Assembly: GCA_035267785.1 (NCBI GenBank)
Contig: DATFLL010000116.1
Span: 1-38,057 of the forward strand
DNA: 38,057 nucleotides
Reading direction: 5' to 3'
Source: DATFLL01 sp035267785
GTDB taxonomy: Bacteria; Pseudomonadota; Gammaproteobacteria; DATFLL01
This document shows, piece by piece, positions 15,300 through 24,333 of this stretch. Numbering within the stretch: position 1 is the first letter of the stretch; each line of letters opens with the position of its first letter. The notes beneath the pieces are model-generated. The model was not told the DNA's origin and made no database searches. It was given only the letters and a program-made list of their open reading frames with translations. Made by a program: the position numbers and the translations under genes.

Positions 15300-15905
15300 C
15301 TATGCCCCTCGCCTGTCGATTCCTTTGAGGCCCTGATCGGTCACAACCCCGTCCAGCGGCACGTCCCAAGGCTCGTGGGGCAGTGCGTCCACTTCCTGGA
15401 ATGCATAGGCCGAGCCGAGCAGTCGCGGTTTGCGCCACCATCGCCGGCGGCGCAGATAACTCAACGTCCGATCATAGAATCCCCCGCCCATACCCAGACG
15501 ATTGCCCGCCGCGTCGAAGGCCACCAGGGGCGTGAGGATCAGGTCCAGCGCCCAGGGCTTGCGCGCCCCGCGCATCTTGTCCAGCCCCGGCTCGGGGATG
15601 CCGAAACGATTGGCGAGCAGGGCATCGCCCGCGCGATACGGCAGGAACCACAGGTGATTGTGAAATGGGATGCTGAGCACCGGCAGGTAACAGCGTTTGC
15701 CCACCGCCAGGGCGTGATGCAGCAGGGGGCGCAGATCCAGCTCACCGTCGTTGGGCAGATACAGTGCGATATGGCGGGCGTTGATGAACGCTCGCTCGTT
15801 CGCCAGCGTCTCGACCACCGCCAGGGCGGCGGCGTCGCGCTGGGCGCGGCTCAGATCGCGGCGTCGCGTGCGCATCTGCTTGCGCAGGCGGATACGGTCG
15901 TTCAT
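15300..15905 (-). CDS. fau: 5-formyltetrahydrofolate cyclo-ligase
   Basis: The enzyme uses ATP to convert 5-formyl-THF to 5,10-methenyl-THF, returning a by-product of one-carbon metabolism to the pool that the glycine cleavage system and serine hydroxymethyltransferase use. The 201-residue protein has a basic N-terminus (RKQMRTRRRDLS), the folate-site segment YLPNDGELDLRPLL and the ATP loop RLGMGGGFYDRTL. It starts about 31-37 bases after the end of the 6S RNA, the arrangement ssrS-fau known from E. coli, where the two share a transcript. No strong Shine-Dalgarno sequence precedes the ATG at 15905. Confidence 0.93.
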   Translation of the reverse strand: MNDRIRLRKQMRTRRRDLSRAQRDAAALAVVETLANERAFINARHIALYLPNDGELDLRPLLHHALAVGKRCYLPVLSIPFHNHLWFLPYRAGDALLANRFGIPEPGLDKMRGARKPWALDLILTPLVAFDAAGNRLGMGGGFYDRTLSYLRRRRWWRKPRLLGSAYAFQEVDALPHEPWDVPLDGVVTDQGLKGIDRRGA

Positions 15906-15935
15906 GCGCTGCGTGCGGTTACCGGGTGGTGATCA

Positions 15936-16128
15936 AAAAAAGGCGTCCCCCACCTGTGCCGGTGTGACCTTCGTCCTTGAACCAAGGGTTCAAGTGGGAG
16001 TTGAGTTCCGACGTATTAGGCTTTCCGCCTGATGGCGGACATGCACACAACACCGGTGTTCGCTCCCTGGGTAAGAATTAGGCTCAAGAAAATACCCGGT
16101 CACTGTCGAACACTGCAGGGGGCGCCTG
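15936..16128 (-). ncRNA. ssrS: 6S RNA
   Basis: 6S RNA binds the sigma-70 RNA polymerase holoenzyme by mimicking an open promoter. The minus strand between zapA and fau is its known location. The 5' end GGCGCCCCCTGCAGTGTTCG can pair with the 3' end GGTGGGGGACGCC to form the long closing stem. Near the 3' part there is CTTGAACCCTTGGTTCAAGG, a hairpin nearly identical to that of E. coli 6S RNA (CTTGAACCAAGGGTTCAAGG). The 3' end is followed by seven T residues. The size of about 190 bases fits. The exact 5' end is inferred from the promoter boxes. Confidence 0.92.
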
Positions 16129-16135
16129 TAGTCAG

Positions 16136-16164
16136 ATCGTAGGGAGTAATGGGCTCCGGTGCAA
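16136..16164 (-). promoter_or_regulatory. 6S RNA promoter
   Basis: On the minus strand TTGCAC (16159-16164) and TACGAT (16136-16141) are 17 bases apart, placing the start of transcription near 16128, exactly where the predicted closing stem of 6S RNA begins. Confidence 0.6.
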
Positions 16165-16219
16165 GCGCCCGGATGAGCCCGGGGCGGGAGTCCGCGCGGC
16201 GGCCCGGTGCCGGGTGCGC

Positions 16220-16540
16220 TCAGAGCTCGAGCTGGCGGTTTTTGAGCAGGGCGTCCTCGATCTTCTCCTGCAGCCCCTGCAGGCGCAGGTTCAGCTCCCG
16301 GTTGTTCTGGGCGTTGCCGGTGTCGCGGCTGAGCAATTCGTGGGCGATATTCAGGGCGGCCATGACGGCCAGGCGGTCCTGGCCGACGACCTTGCCGCTG
16401 TCGCGGATTTCGCGCATTTTTCTGTCCAGATAGTCGGCCGAGGCCAGCAGGTCCTGGCGCTCGTCTTCCGGACAGGCCACGAGGTATTCCTTGTCCAGGA
16501 TATGGATGGAAACGCCCTCGACGGTACCGCGTTCACTCAT
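16220..16540 (-). CDS. zapA: Cell division protein ZapA
   Basis: ZapA binds FtsZ and bundles protofilaments at the Z-ring. The 106-residue protein has the N-terminal globular part (VSIHILDKEYLVACPEDE), the LLASADYLDRKMREIRDSG segment, the conserved DRLAVMAALNIAHELL helix and a C-terminal coiled coil (LNLRLQGLQEKIEDALLKN). Its start overlaps the end of the upstream ZapB-like gene by eight bases. Downstream is the 6S RNA gene. Confidence 0.95.
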   Translation of the reverse strand: MSERGTVEGVSIHILDKEYLVACPEDERQDLLASADYLDRKMREIRDSGKVVGQDRLAVMAALNIAHELLSRDTGNAQNNRELNLRLQGLQEKIEDALLKNRQLEL

Positions 16541-16739
16541 TTTCCATCGCCTTGAGCCGGGAGATCATCGATTCGACGCGGGTGCGCGCGAGCTCGGTCT
16601 TCTCGATCAGCTTGGCGCGCTCGGCCATCAGATTGGTCTGATGCTCGCGCAACGAGCGGTTCTCGTCCTGGAGGCGATCGACGGTCTGGATGAGATCGTC
16701 GACCCTCTGTTCGAGTTTGTTCAGGTCCAGGTCTTCCAT
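16533..16739 (-). CDS. ZapB-like coiled-coil protein (TIGR02449 type)
   Basis: This 68-residue protein is one long coiled coil (LNKLEQRVDDLIQTVDRLQDENRSLREHQ and on to the C-terminus) and matches the short family usually found directly upstream of zapA in Pseudomonas-like bacteria, where it is thought to act as ZapB does in the Z-ring. I place the start at the ATG at 16739; a GTG four codons upstream is possible and neither has a clear ribosome site. The last eight bases overlap the zapA start, implying translational coupling. An AT-rich stretch with TACGAT/TATACT lies just upstream. Confidence 0.82.
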   Translation of the reverse strand: MEDLDLNKLEQRVDDLIQTVDRLQDENRSLREHQTNLMAERAKLIEKTELARTRVESMISRLKAMENE

Positions 16740-17038
16740 CGCCGCTACCACATGTTATTGATTTATAAGTATATCGTATCTGGGGCGGACCGTGAGCCGC
16801 AAACGCTCCCGGTGGGGGGACGCAAGAGGCGGCGGGCCACCTTGCCAGCCAATATAGAGGGCGATCCGAGGGCGGTCAACGCCACGGCGTTGCGGTGAGT
16901 GGTCCGCCCTTGGCGCGGCCTCGCTCGATCGTACGCCGGTTCGTCGGGGAATTCCCGACCGCCCGTGCTTGGGCCCGAACCCGCCAGGTGCTACGATCCT
17001 CGTTCAGCCAAGCCTTTGTTCCCCGGGATGCTTTCACC
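16740..17038. other. Divergent intergenic region between ZapB-like and the ygfB/pepP/ubi cluster
   Basis: Of the two sides, the ZapB-proximal part (16750-16785) is AT-rich with -10-like boxes on the minus strand. The remainder is GC-rich and I see no convincing gene or RNA. The promoter for the plus-strand cluster must lie here but I cannot place it. Confidence 0.45.
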
Positions 17039-17377
17039 ATGGCCCAGCCTCCAGATCGGTCACCGGACTTCGTCGACGATGCCGCGCCCCCACCGGCCCC
17101 CGGGGAGATCCGGCCCGATGCCACCATCATCGAGGGCGTCGCCCACAATGGCAAGCCCTGTCGTATCGTAGACAACACGGCCAGTGTCGACCCCACCGAG
17201 CTGCGCGCGTTGCTCGACGCCCTCATCCGCGACCGCCGTTTCGGACTGCAGGGTCTTTCGGTGGCCGGCAGTGACCGCATTTCCATCGACCAGCCGATCG
17301 GGACGCATATCCAGCTCGGCGAGGACATCTACCGGATCCTCATGTTTCCCTACGAGGCACGAATCGAACGTTTCTGA
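17039..17377 (+). CDS. Hypothetical protein of 112 residues
   Basis: I do not recognise this protein. After a proline-rich, acidic N-terminus (PPDRSPDFVDDAAPPPAP) it has a compact region with DPTELRALLDALIRDRRFGLQGLSV and ends DIYRILMFPYEARIERF. It is predicted soluble. The ribosome site before the ATG at 17039 is weak, so the start could be elsewhere. Its stop codon overlaps the start of the ygfB-type gene (TGATG), which supports the reading frame and suggests the two proteins are produced together. Confidence 0.65.
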   Translation: MAQPPDRSPDFVDDAAPPPAPGEIRPDATIIEGVAHNGKPCRIVDNTASVDPTELRALLDALIRDRRFGLQGLSVAGSDRISIDQPIGTHIQLGEDIYRILMFPYEARIERF

Positions 17378-17964
17378 TGAGCGACGCAATCCATTCAATG
17401 CCGGTGCCGGACTATGACGAGGTCGGTGCCGCTCTGCGTGAAGGGGGCAGTTACGCGGAAGCGGCCGAGTGCCAGGGGCATCTGTGCGGTGTGTTGTGCG
17501 TGCGCGGGACAGTGGATCGCACCGACTGGCTGGCCAACACGCTGCCCGACCTCGCGGCGAGCGAATCGTCGGCCGGCGGGGCCGCGGCGGTGGTCGCTGG
17601 CCTGTACGACTATACCCGCCAGGGCCTGGTCGATCCGACGCTGGATTTCCAGCTGGTCCTGCCGGACGACGGCACGGGCATCGCCGAGCGCACCCACGCC
17701 CTGGGAGAGTGGTGCCAGGGGTTTCTCGGGGGCCTGGCCGAGAGTGGCCTGCGCGACTTCGACGGTCTGCCCGGAGAGTTGCCCGAAATCACGCACGATC
17801 TGGTCGAGATCGCCCAGGCCGGCCGCTTCGAGGTCCAGGGCGACGAAGAGGACGAGGCCGCCTATGCCGAACTGGTCGAATACGTGCGCATGGCCGTGCT
17901 CCTGATGCTCGAAGAGCTGCAACCGAACAAGACCCCGCCGGGCGGCGAAACGGCCCTGCATTGA
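17377..17964 (+). CDS. ygfB: UPF0149 family protein (YgfB type)
   Basis: The 195-residue protein belongs to the UPF0149 (YecA/YgfB) family: CQGHLCGVLC near residue 32, the AEAAECQGHL lead-in, LGEWCQGFLGGL in the middle, EEDEAAYAELVEYVRMAVLLMLEEL at the C-terminus. In E. coli the homologue also lies directly before pepP. YgfB has been linked in Pseudomonas to beta-lactamase control, but that role cannot be assumed here. Translation is coupled to the preceding unknown by the overlapping TGATG. Confidence 0.9.
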   Translation: MSDAIHSMPVPDYDEVGAALREGGSYAEAAECQGHLCGVLCVRGTVDRTDWLANTLPDLAASESSAGGAAAVVAGLYDYTRQGLVDPTLDFQLVLPDDGTGIAERTHALGEWCQGFLGGLAESGLRDFDGLPGELPEITHDLVEIAQAGRFEVQGDEEDEAAYAELVEYVRMAVLLMLEELQPNKTPPGGETALH

Positions 17965-18031
17965 AGGGGTTGGATTGAAGCGTCCGGATTGAGCCGCGTG
18001 GCGCCGGACTGGCTCTACCGCCCCCCTTATC

Positions 18032-18040
18032 TGGCATAAT
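18032..18040 (+). promoter_or_regulatory. Extended -10 promoter directly before pepP
   Basis: TGGCATAAT is an extended -10 element (TG, one base, CATAAT). It ends seven bases before the pepP ATG at 18047, so a transcript from it would begin at or next to the start codon. There is no Shine-Dalgarno sequence before pepP. Confidence 0.4.
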
Positions 18041-18046
18041 GCGATC

Positions 18047-19360
18047 ATGAACAAGAAGGAATTCGCGCGTCGACGCAAGCGCCTGATGCAGGCCATGGGC
18101 GAGGGGGCGGTGGCCATTTTGCCCTCGGCGCCGCTGCGCCTGCGCAACCGGGATGTCGAATACACCTATCGTCCCGACAGCGACTTCTACTATCTCACCG
18201 GTTTTCCCGAGCCCGATGCCGTCGCCGTCCTCGCACCGGGCCGCGAGCACGGCGAGTACATCCTGTTCTGCCGCGAGCGCGATCCCGAGCAGGAGACCTG
18301 GACGGGTCGACGCGCGGGCCAGGAAGGGGCCGTGGAGAACTACGGCGCCGATGATTCGTTTCCCATCGCCGATATCGACGACATCCTGCCCGGCCTGCTC
18401 GAGCGGCGCGAACGTGTGTTCTACACGATGGGGACCCACCCCGACTTCGATCAACGCCTCATCGGTTGGGTCAATCGCCTGCGCACGCAGTCGCGCGCCG
18501 GGGTGCATACGCCGGGGGAGTTCGTGGCCCTGGAGCACATCCTGCACGACATGCGCCTGTACAAGAGCAGCGAGGAAATCAAGACGATGCGCCGCGCCGC
18601 GCGGATCTCGGTCGAGGCCCATCGCCGGGCCATGCAGGTCTGTCGCCCGGGGATGAAGGAATACCAGATCGAGGCCGAGCTGCTGCACACCTTTATGCAG
18701 GGGGGTTCGCGGCTTTCGGCCTATCCGTCCATCGTCGGCGGTGGGGCCAACGGCTGTATCCTGCATTACACGGACAACGACGGCGTGCTCAACGACGGTG
18801 ACCTGCTGCTCATCGATGCCGGTGCCGAAGCGGAGTGCTACGCCTCGGATATCACACGCACGTTTCCGGTCAATGGCAGGTTCAGCAAGGCCCAGCGCGC
18901 CGTCTACGAGGTGGTGCTCGCGGCGCAGCAGGCGGCCATCGAGGCGGTGCAGCCGGGCAATCACTGGAACGACCCGCATATGGCCGCGGTGGAGGTGCTC
19001 ACCGAAGGCATGGTCGAGCTCGGTCTGCTCAAGGGCAAGCCCAAGACGCTTATCGACAAGGAGGCCTATCGGCGGTTCTATATGCACCGCACCGGGCACT
19101 GGTTGGGCATGGACGTGCACGACGTCGGTGACTACAAGGTCGAGGGCGAGTGGCGCGTGCTGGAGCCGGGGATGACCCTGACCGTCGAGCCGGGAATCTA
19201 CATTCCGGCAAACAGTAAGGGCGTGGCCCAGAAATGGTGGAACATCGGTATCCGAATCGAAGACGACGTGCTGGTGACGAAGGACGGACACGAGGTCCTC
19301 ACCGGCGAGCTCGAAAAGCATCCCGATGACATCGAGACCTTGATGGCGGGCGCCCCGTGA
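18047..19360 (+). CDS. pepP: Xaa-Pro aminopeptidase P
   Basis: PepP removes an N-terminal residue preceding proline. The 437-residue length is close to E. coli PepP. The N-terminal creatinase-like domain (REFARRRKRL, YRPDSDFYYLTGFPEP) is followed by the pita-bread metallopeptidase domain. Its five dimanganese ligands are recognisable: DAGAE and SDITRTFP (two Asp), TGHWLGMDVHD (His), TVEPGIY (Glu) and IRIEDD (Glu). The gene sits 82 bases after ygfB, and its last four bases overlap the GTG start of ubiH. The missing ribosome site and the nearby extended -10 suggest some leaderless expression in addition to read-through. Confidence 0.95.
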   Translation: MNKKEFARRRKRLMQAMGEGAVAILPSAPLRLRNRDVEYTYRPDSDFYYLTGFPEPDAVAVLAPGREHGEYILFCRERDPEQETWTGRRAGQEGAVENYGADDSFPIADIDDILPGLLERRERVFYTMGTHPDFDQRLIGWVNRLRTQSRAGVHTPGEFVALEHILHDMRLYKSSEEIKTMRRAARISVEAHRRAMQVCRPGMKEYQIEAELLHTFMQGGSRLSAYPSIVGGGANGCILHYTDNDGVLNDGDLLLIDAGAEAECYASDITRTFPVNGRFSKAQRAVYEVVLAAQQAAIEAVQPGNHWNDPHMAAVEVLTEGMVELGLLKGKPKTLIDKEAYRRFYMHRTGHWLGMDVHDVGDYKVEGEWRVLEPGMTLTVEPGIYIPANSKGVAQKWWNIGIRIEDDVLVTKDGHEVLTGELEKHPDDIETLMAGAP

Positions 19361-20604
19361 ACGTGCAGACCGATTACGACGTTTTGATCGTCGGCGGCGG
19401 CCTGGTCGGTGCGAGCCTTGCCTGCAGCCTCGCCGGCGCGCCGCTGCGCGTAGCCGTGCTCGAGGCCCATCCACTGCGCGCCGACGAACAGCCCAGCTTC
19501 GACGCGCGCACGGTCGCCCTGTCCTACGGCTCGCGGAAGATCTTCGCCGCCATGGGGCTGTGGGCGGCGATCGAAGCCGAGGGCGTCGAGCCGATCCGGC
19601 GCATCCACGTCTCCGACCGCGGCCACCTCGGTGTGACGCGCCTGGACAGCCGGGAACAGGGCGTCGAGGCGCTGGGGTACGTCGCCGAGAGCCGCGTGCT
19701 GGGCAAGGCCCTGTCCGCGGCGCTGGCGGGCGCGGACAACGTTGACTTGCATTGTCCCGCCGCCCTGGACGCACTCGAGTTCCGGCCCGATCACGTCCGC
19801 GTGCGGTTCACACGCGACGGCGAATCCGACGAAATCACCGCGCGCCTGGTCGTCGCGGCCGACGGCGGCCACTCCACGGTGCGTCGCCTCACCGGCATCA
19901 AGGCCTGGGAGGTCGGCTACGGTCAGACGGCGGTTATCGCCAACGTGATTACCGAGCGTGCGCACGAACAGGTCGCCTACGAGCGCTTCACCGACACCGG
20001 ACCGATGGCGCTGCTGCCCACGCGCGCGCCGGCCGGCGCCGAGGGCCGTTGTTCCGCGCTGGTCTGGACGGTGCGCGATGCCCAATGCGAGGAGGTGATG
20101 GGCCTGGACGATGCGGCGTTTCTGACACGCCTGGGCGAACGCTTCGGGCGTCGCGTCGGTGCCTTCGAGCAGGTCAGCCGGCGCCACGCCTATCCGCTGA
20201 CCCTGCTGCGCGTGCGCGAGCACGTACGCGCCCGCCTGGCCATCATCGGCAACGCCGCGCACACGCTGCACCCGGTCGCGGGCCAGGGCTTCAATCTCGG
20301 ATTGCGCGATGTCGCCGTGCTGGCGCAGGTGCTGGTCGACGGCGTTGCGGCCGGGCGCGACGCGGGCGAGCTCGAGCTGCTGCGCGAGTACCTGCGCTGG
20401 CGCCGGCGCGACCAGCTGCAGACGGCGGCGTTTACCGATGGTCTGGTGCGTCTGTTTTCCACCAACCTGACGCCGGTTGCGGCGCTGCGCAATGCGGGGC
20501 TGGTGGCGATCGATCTTCTGCCGCCGGCCAAGCGCCTGCTGGGCCGCCAGGCGATGGGCCTGTGGGGACACTTGCCGCGGCTGGCGCGGGGGCTGCCGCT
20601 GTGA
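19357..20604 (+). CDS. ubiH: 2-octaprenyl-6-methoxyphenol hydroxylase
   Basis: UbiH is a flavin monooxygenase of ubiquinone synthesis. The 415-residue protein has the FAD-binding GxGxxG (IVGGGLVGASLA, residues 11-22), the middle motif AADGGHSTVRR and the second FAD/ribityl motif GNAAHTLHPVAGQGFNLGLRD. It starts with GTG overlapping the pepP stop (GTGA) and ends by overlapping the ubiI start in the same way, so these genes form a tightly coupled operon. It is paralogous to the next gene. Assignment as UbiH rests on order and the family signature; regiospecificity among UbiH/UbiF/UbiI cannot be proved by eye. Confidence 0.88.
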   Translation: MNVQTDYDVLIVGGGLVGASLACSLAGAPLRVAVLEAHPLRADEQPSFDARTVALSYGSRKIFAAMGLWAAIEAEGVEPIRRIHVSDRGHLGVTRLDSREQGVEALGYVAESRVLGKALSAALAGADNVDLHCPAALDALEFRPDHVRVRFTRDGESDEITARLVVAADGGHSTVRRLTGIKAWEVGYGQTAVIANVITERAHEQVAYERFTDTGPMALLPTRAPAGAEGRCSALVWTVRDAQCEEVMGLDDAAFLTRLGERFGRRVGAFEQVSRRHAYPLTLLRVREHVRARLAIIGNAAHTLHPVAGQGFNLGLRDVAVLAQVLVDGVAAGRDAGELELLREYLRWRRRDQLQTAAFTDGLVRLFSTNLTPVAALRNAGLVAIDLLPPAKRLLGRQAMGLWGHLPRLARGLPL

Positions 20605-21848
20605 AGCCGCAGCACTCCTTTTACGACGTCGCCATTGTCGGCGGCGGCATGGTCGGCGCGACGCTCGCCTGTGCGCTGGGCGATACGCCGCTGCGCGTCG
20701 CCGTCGTCGATGCCGTCAGTCCCGCTCTGGAGTGGCCGCCGGAGGGTTATGATCTGCGCGTCAGCGCCATCACCCGCGCCTCGCAGCGAATCTTCGAGAC
20801 GCTCGGGGCCTGGGAGGGGATGGTCGAACGGCGGGTCAGCCCCTTTCGCGACATGCACGTCTGGGATGCCGGCGGGCGCGGCAGCATCCATTTCGACAGC
20901 GCCGATCTGGGCGAGGATACGCTCGGGCACATCATCGAAAATCGTGTCATCCAGGCCGCGCTGCACGAACGCATGGCACGGCTCGACAACGTCGAGTTCA
21001 TCGCACCGGTCCGCCTGCGCCGTCTCGCCTGGGACTCCGATGCGATGTATCTCGAGCTCGAGGACGGCAGTTATCTCGCCTCGAGCCTGCTGGTCGGGGC
21101 CGACGGCAGTCGCTCCTGGGTGCGCTCGCAGGCGGGGATCAGCGTCAAGGGCTGGGACTACCAGCAGCAGGCCCTGGTCACCTACGTGAAGACCGAGCGT
21201 CCGCACGAGGAGACCGCGTGGCAGCGTTTCCTGCCCGAGGGGCCGCTCGCCTTCCTGCCCTTGACTGACGGCTACAGCTCCATTGTGTGGTCGACCACGC
21301 CCGAGCAGGCCAAACATCTGCTCGATCTGGACGAGGGCTCGTTCTCGCAGTCGCTGGCCGAGGCCTTCGAGCATCGGCTGGGCGAGATCGAACAGGTCGG
21401 ACCGCGCGCGGCCTATCCGCTGCGCTTTCTGCAGACCAATGCCTACGTGCGCCCGCGTCTGGCGCTGGTCGGGGACGCGGCGCACACGATGCACCCGTTG
21501 GCCGGCCAGGGCGTGAACCTGGGACTGGCCGATGCCGCCTCGCTCGCCGAGGTCCTGCTGGAGGCGCTCGCCGCGCGCAAGGGCATCGGCTCGATCACGA
21601 CCTTGCGGCGCTACGAGCGTTGGCGCCGCGCCGACAATCAGGGCATGCTCGCGGCGGTCGACGGATTCAAGCGCGTGTTCGGCAGCGATCTGAGCGTCGT
21701 GCGCTGGGCGCGCAACACGGGCCTGAGCCTGACCCACAGCGTCCTGCCGGTGAAGAATCTGCTCATGCGCTACGCGATGGGCCTGTCGGGCGATCTGCCG
21801 CGTCTGGCCCGCGGCGAGGCGCTGCGCGACGCCCTCGGCCAGCACTGA
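20601..21848 (+). CDS. ubiI: Ubiquinone-synthesis FAD monooxygenase (UbiI/VisC type)
   Basis: The 415-residue paralogue of the preceding gene has the FAD motifs IVGGGMVGATLA, VGADGSRSWVR and GDAAHTMHPLAGQGVNLGLADA. In E. coli the gene after ubiH is ubiI, which hydroxylates C5 of the aromatic ring, and the order here is the same. The GTG at 20601 overlaps the ubiH stop by four bases. An open frame extending further upstream is an accident of GC-rich DNA. The antiporter gene follows after about 110 bases. Confidence 0.85.
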   Translation: MKPQHSFYDVAIVGGGMVGATLACALGDTPLRVAVVDAVSPALEWPPEGYDLRVSAITRASQRIFETLGAWEGMVERRVSPFRDMHVWDAGGRGSIHFDSADLGEDTLGHIIENRVIQAALHERMARLDNVEFIAPVRLRRLAWDSDAMYLELEDGSYLASSLLVGADGSRSWVRSQAGISVKGWDYQQQALVTYVKTERPHEETAWQRFLPEGPLAFLPLTDGYSSIVWSTTPEQAKHLLDLDEGSFSQSLAEAFEHRLGEIEQVGPRAAYPLRFLQTNAYVRPRLALVGDAAHTMHPLAGQGVNLGLADAASLAEVLLEALAARKGIGSITTLRRYERWRRADNQGMLAAVDGFKRVFGSDLSVVRWARNTGLSLTHSVLPVKNLLMRYAMGLSGDLPRLARGEALRDALGQH

Positions 21849-21934
21849 CCCGGCCAACCCCCTTTCCCGATTGCGCGCTCGGTTGGCAGCCTGCCCGAAC
21901 ACGGGTATGTTAACCCTCATTGTCTCTTTACTTA

Positions 21935-21951
21935 GCTGACGACTGCCAACT
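21935..21951. repeat. CTGCCAA-type repeat in the antiporter leader
   Basis: GCTGACGACTGCCAACT is the same unit as in the CTGCCAA mosaics and sits where the ribosome binding site of the next gene should be, eight bases before its ATG. Confidence 0.55.
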
Positions 21952-21958
21952 CAGCCGC

Positions 21959-23188
<1,230 letters not shown>

Positions 23189-23208
23189 CAGAGGAGAGCC
23201 AGACGGTT

Positions 23209-23817
23209 ATGGACAAGCATTTCTGGGATGCACGCTACGGAGAGCCGGGTTTTGCCTACGGGACCGAGCCCAACGCCTATCTGGTCCTGCAGGCCGATCG
23301 CCTGCGCCCGGGTATGCGCGCGCTCGCGGTCGGCGACGGCGAGGGGCGCAACGGCGTGTGGCTGGCCCGCCAGGGCCTGGACGTTCTCTCGGTCGACGCC
23401 TCGGCAGTCGGGATCGAGAAGGCGCGTGCCCTGGCCACCCAGCACGGGGTTGCGCTGGACACCCAGTGCGTGGACCTGCGCGATTGGGACTGGCCGAAGG
23501 CGCAATTCGATGTGGTGGCGGCCATCTTCGTGCACTTTCCGCCCGATCACCGGACGGAGCTCCACCGGGCGATGTTCGAGGCACTCGCGCCGGGCGGGCT
23601 CCTCATCCTGGAGGCCTTTACCCCGGAGCAGCTCGGGCGGGACTCGGGCGGGCCGCCGGTGGCCGAGATGCTGTATACCCCCGAAATGTTGAAGGCGGAT
23701 TTTCCCGCGGCCGAGTGCCTGGAGATGAGCACAGCGGAGGTCGACCTCGACGAGGGGCCGTACCATCGCGGCCGCGCGGCCGTCCTGAGAGCCGTTATCC
23801 GCCGGCCGGCCCAATGA
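23209..23817 (+). CDS. Class I SAM-dependent methyltransferase
   Basis: The 202-residue protein opens with FWDARYGEPGFAYGTEPNAYL, typical of the TehB/thiopurine-like bacterial methyltransferases. Motif I is ALAVGDGEGRNGVWLA, the acidic residue binding the SAM ribose is in VLSVDAS, and motif IV is FDVVAAIFVHFPP, followed by LAPGGLLILEAF. The substrate is unknown; relatives are often annotated as tellurite-resistance TehB-like without evidence. GAGGAG lies before the ATG. It follows the antiporter by 20 bases, so the two are likely one transcript. Confidence 0.88.
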   Translation: MDKHFWDARYGEPGFAYGTEPNAYLVLQADRLRPGMRALAVGDGEGRNGVWLARQGLDVLSVDASAVGIEKARALATQHGVALDTQCVDLRDWDWPKAQFDVVAAIFVHFPPDHRTELHRAMFEALAPGGLLILEAFTPEQLGRDSGGPPVAEMLYTPEMLKADFPAAECLEMSTAEVDLDEGPYHRGRAAVLRAVIRRPAQ

Positions 23818-24055
23818 GCGGACATTCGGGCCTGAAAATGACTCTCATTCGTATCGCCTGGCGGCGTCACACCTTTAATATAGGGCCCCCCGCTCGGGAG
23901 GTCGCCCGCGCCATTCACGGTTGGTGGCCCGTTATCTGTTCTCATATCAGGTGCGTTGCCAAGTATGCGCCGTAGCTGACTGATATCTTTAAATTTCATG
24001 CCTAATTAGTGCCGTCTGGCTCACTGCCATTGGTGGTTTTGGTACGGTGAGTCCC

Positions 24056-24083
24056 TTGTTTTCTTATCAGCAAACGTTAAACT
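24056..24083 (+). promoter_or_regulatory. possible promoter of the glycine operon
   Basis: TTGTTT (24056-24061) and TAAACT (24078-24083) are 16 bases apart and would start transcription shortly before the riboswitch. The match is moderate. The preceding stretch from 23818 holds no gene that I can support. Confidence 0.3.
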
Positions 24084-24101
24084 GATGTCTGCAACGATGG
24101 C

Positions 24102-24264
24102 ACTGCGGGAGAGTGCGCGGCTTCAGCCGCGCCGCCGAAGGCGCAACCCGCCCGGAATCGCTCAGGCAACAGGACCGCAGCGGCCAAGTTGACTCTGGAG
24201 AGAGGCCAGCCGACACCGGTATGGCCCACCGAAGGGGCTCAAGCTCTCAGGTAAAAGGACAGAG
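24102..24264 (+). promoter_or_regulatory. Tandem glycine riboswitch (two aptamers)
   Basis: Aptamer 1 (about 24102-24180) has the closing stem CTGCGG/CCGCAG, GGGAGAG, GCCGAAGGCGC and CTCAGGCAACAGGAC. Aptamer 2 (about 24191-24264) has the closing stem CTCT/AGAG, GGAGAG, CACCGAAGGGGC and CTCTCAGGTAAAAGGAC. These are the conserved glycine-aptamer cores, in the usual tandem arrangement with a short linker. It lies upstream of lipA and the glycine cleavage genes, and family knowledge says glycine binding turns such operons on. Confidence 0.95.
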
Positions 24265-24299
24265 GGGCGACGCGGGCATTGATACCCACGTCGCCCTTT
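24265..24299 (+). terminator. Riboswitch expression-platform hairpin
   Basis: GGGCGACG (24265-24272) pairs with CGTCGCCC (24289-24296), with an inner GGG/CCC pair and a short TTT run after it. It begins directly after the closing stem of aptamer 2, as a glycine-controlled terminator or a sequestering hairpin would. The short T-run makes termination less certain. The lipA start is about 35 bases further on. Confidence 0.65.
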
Positions 24300-24333
24300 A
24301 GTTTCCGATGACCCGAGCAAGCGAGGCCCGCAG

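Noticed and set aside
19752..20600. Upstream extension of the ubiI open frame
   Set aside because: It overlaps the well-supported ubiH gene; homology and the GTGA overlap place the start at 20601.
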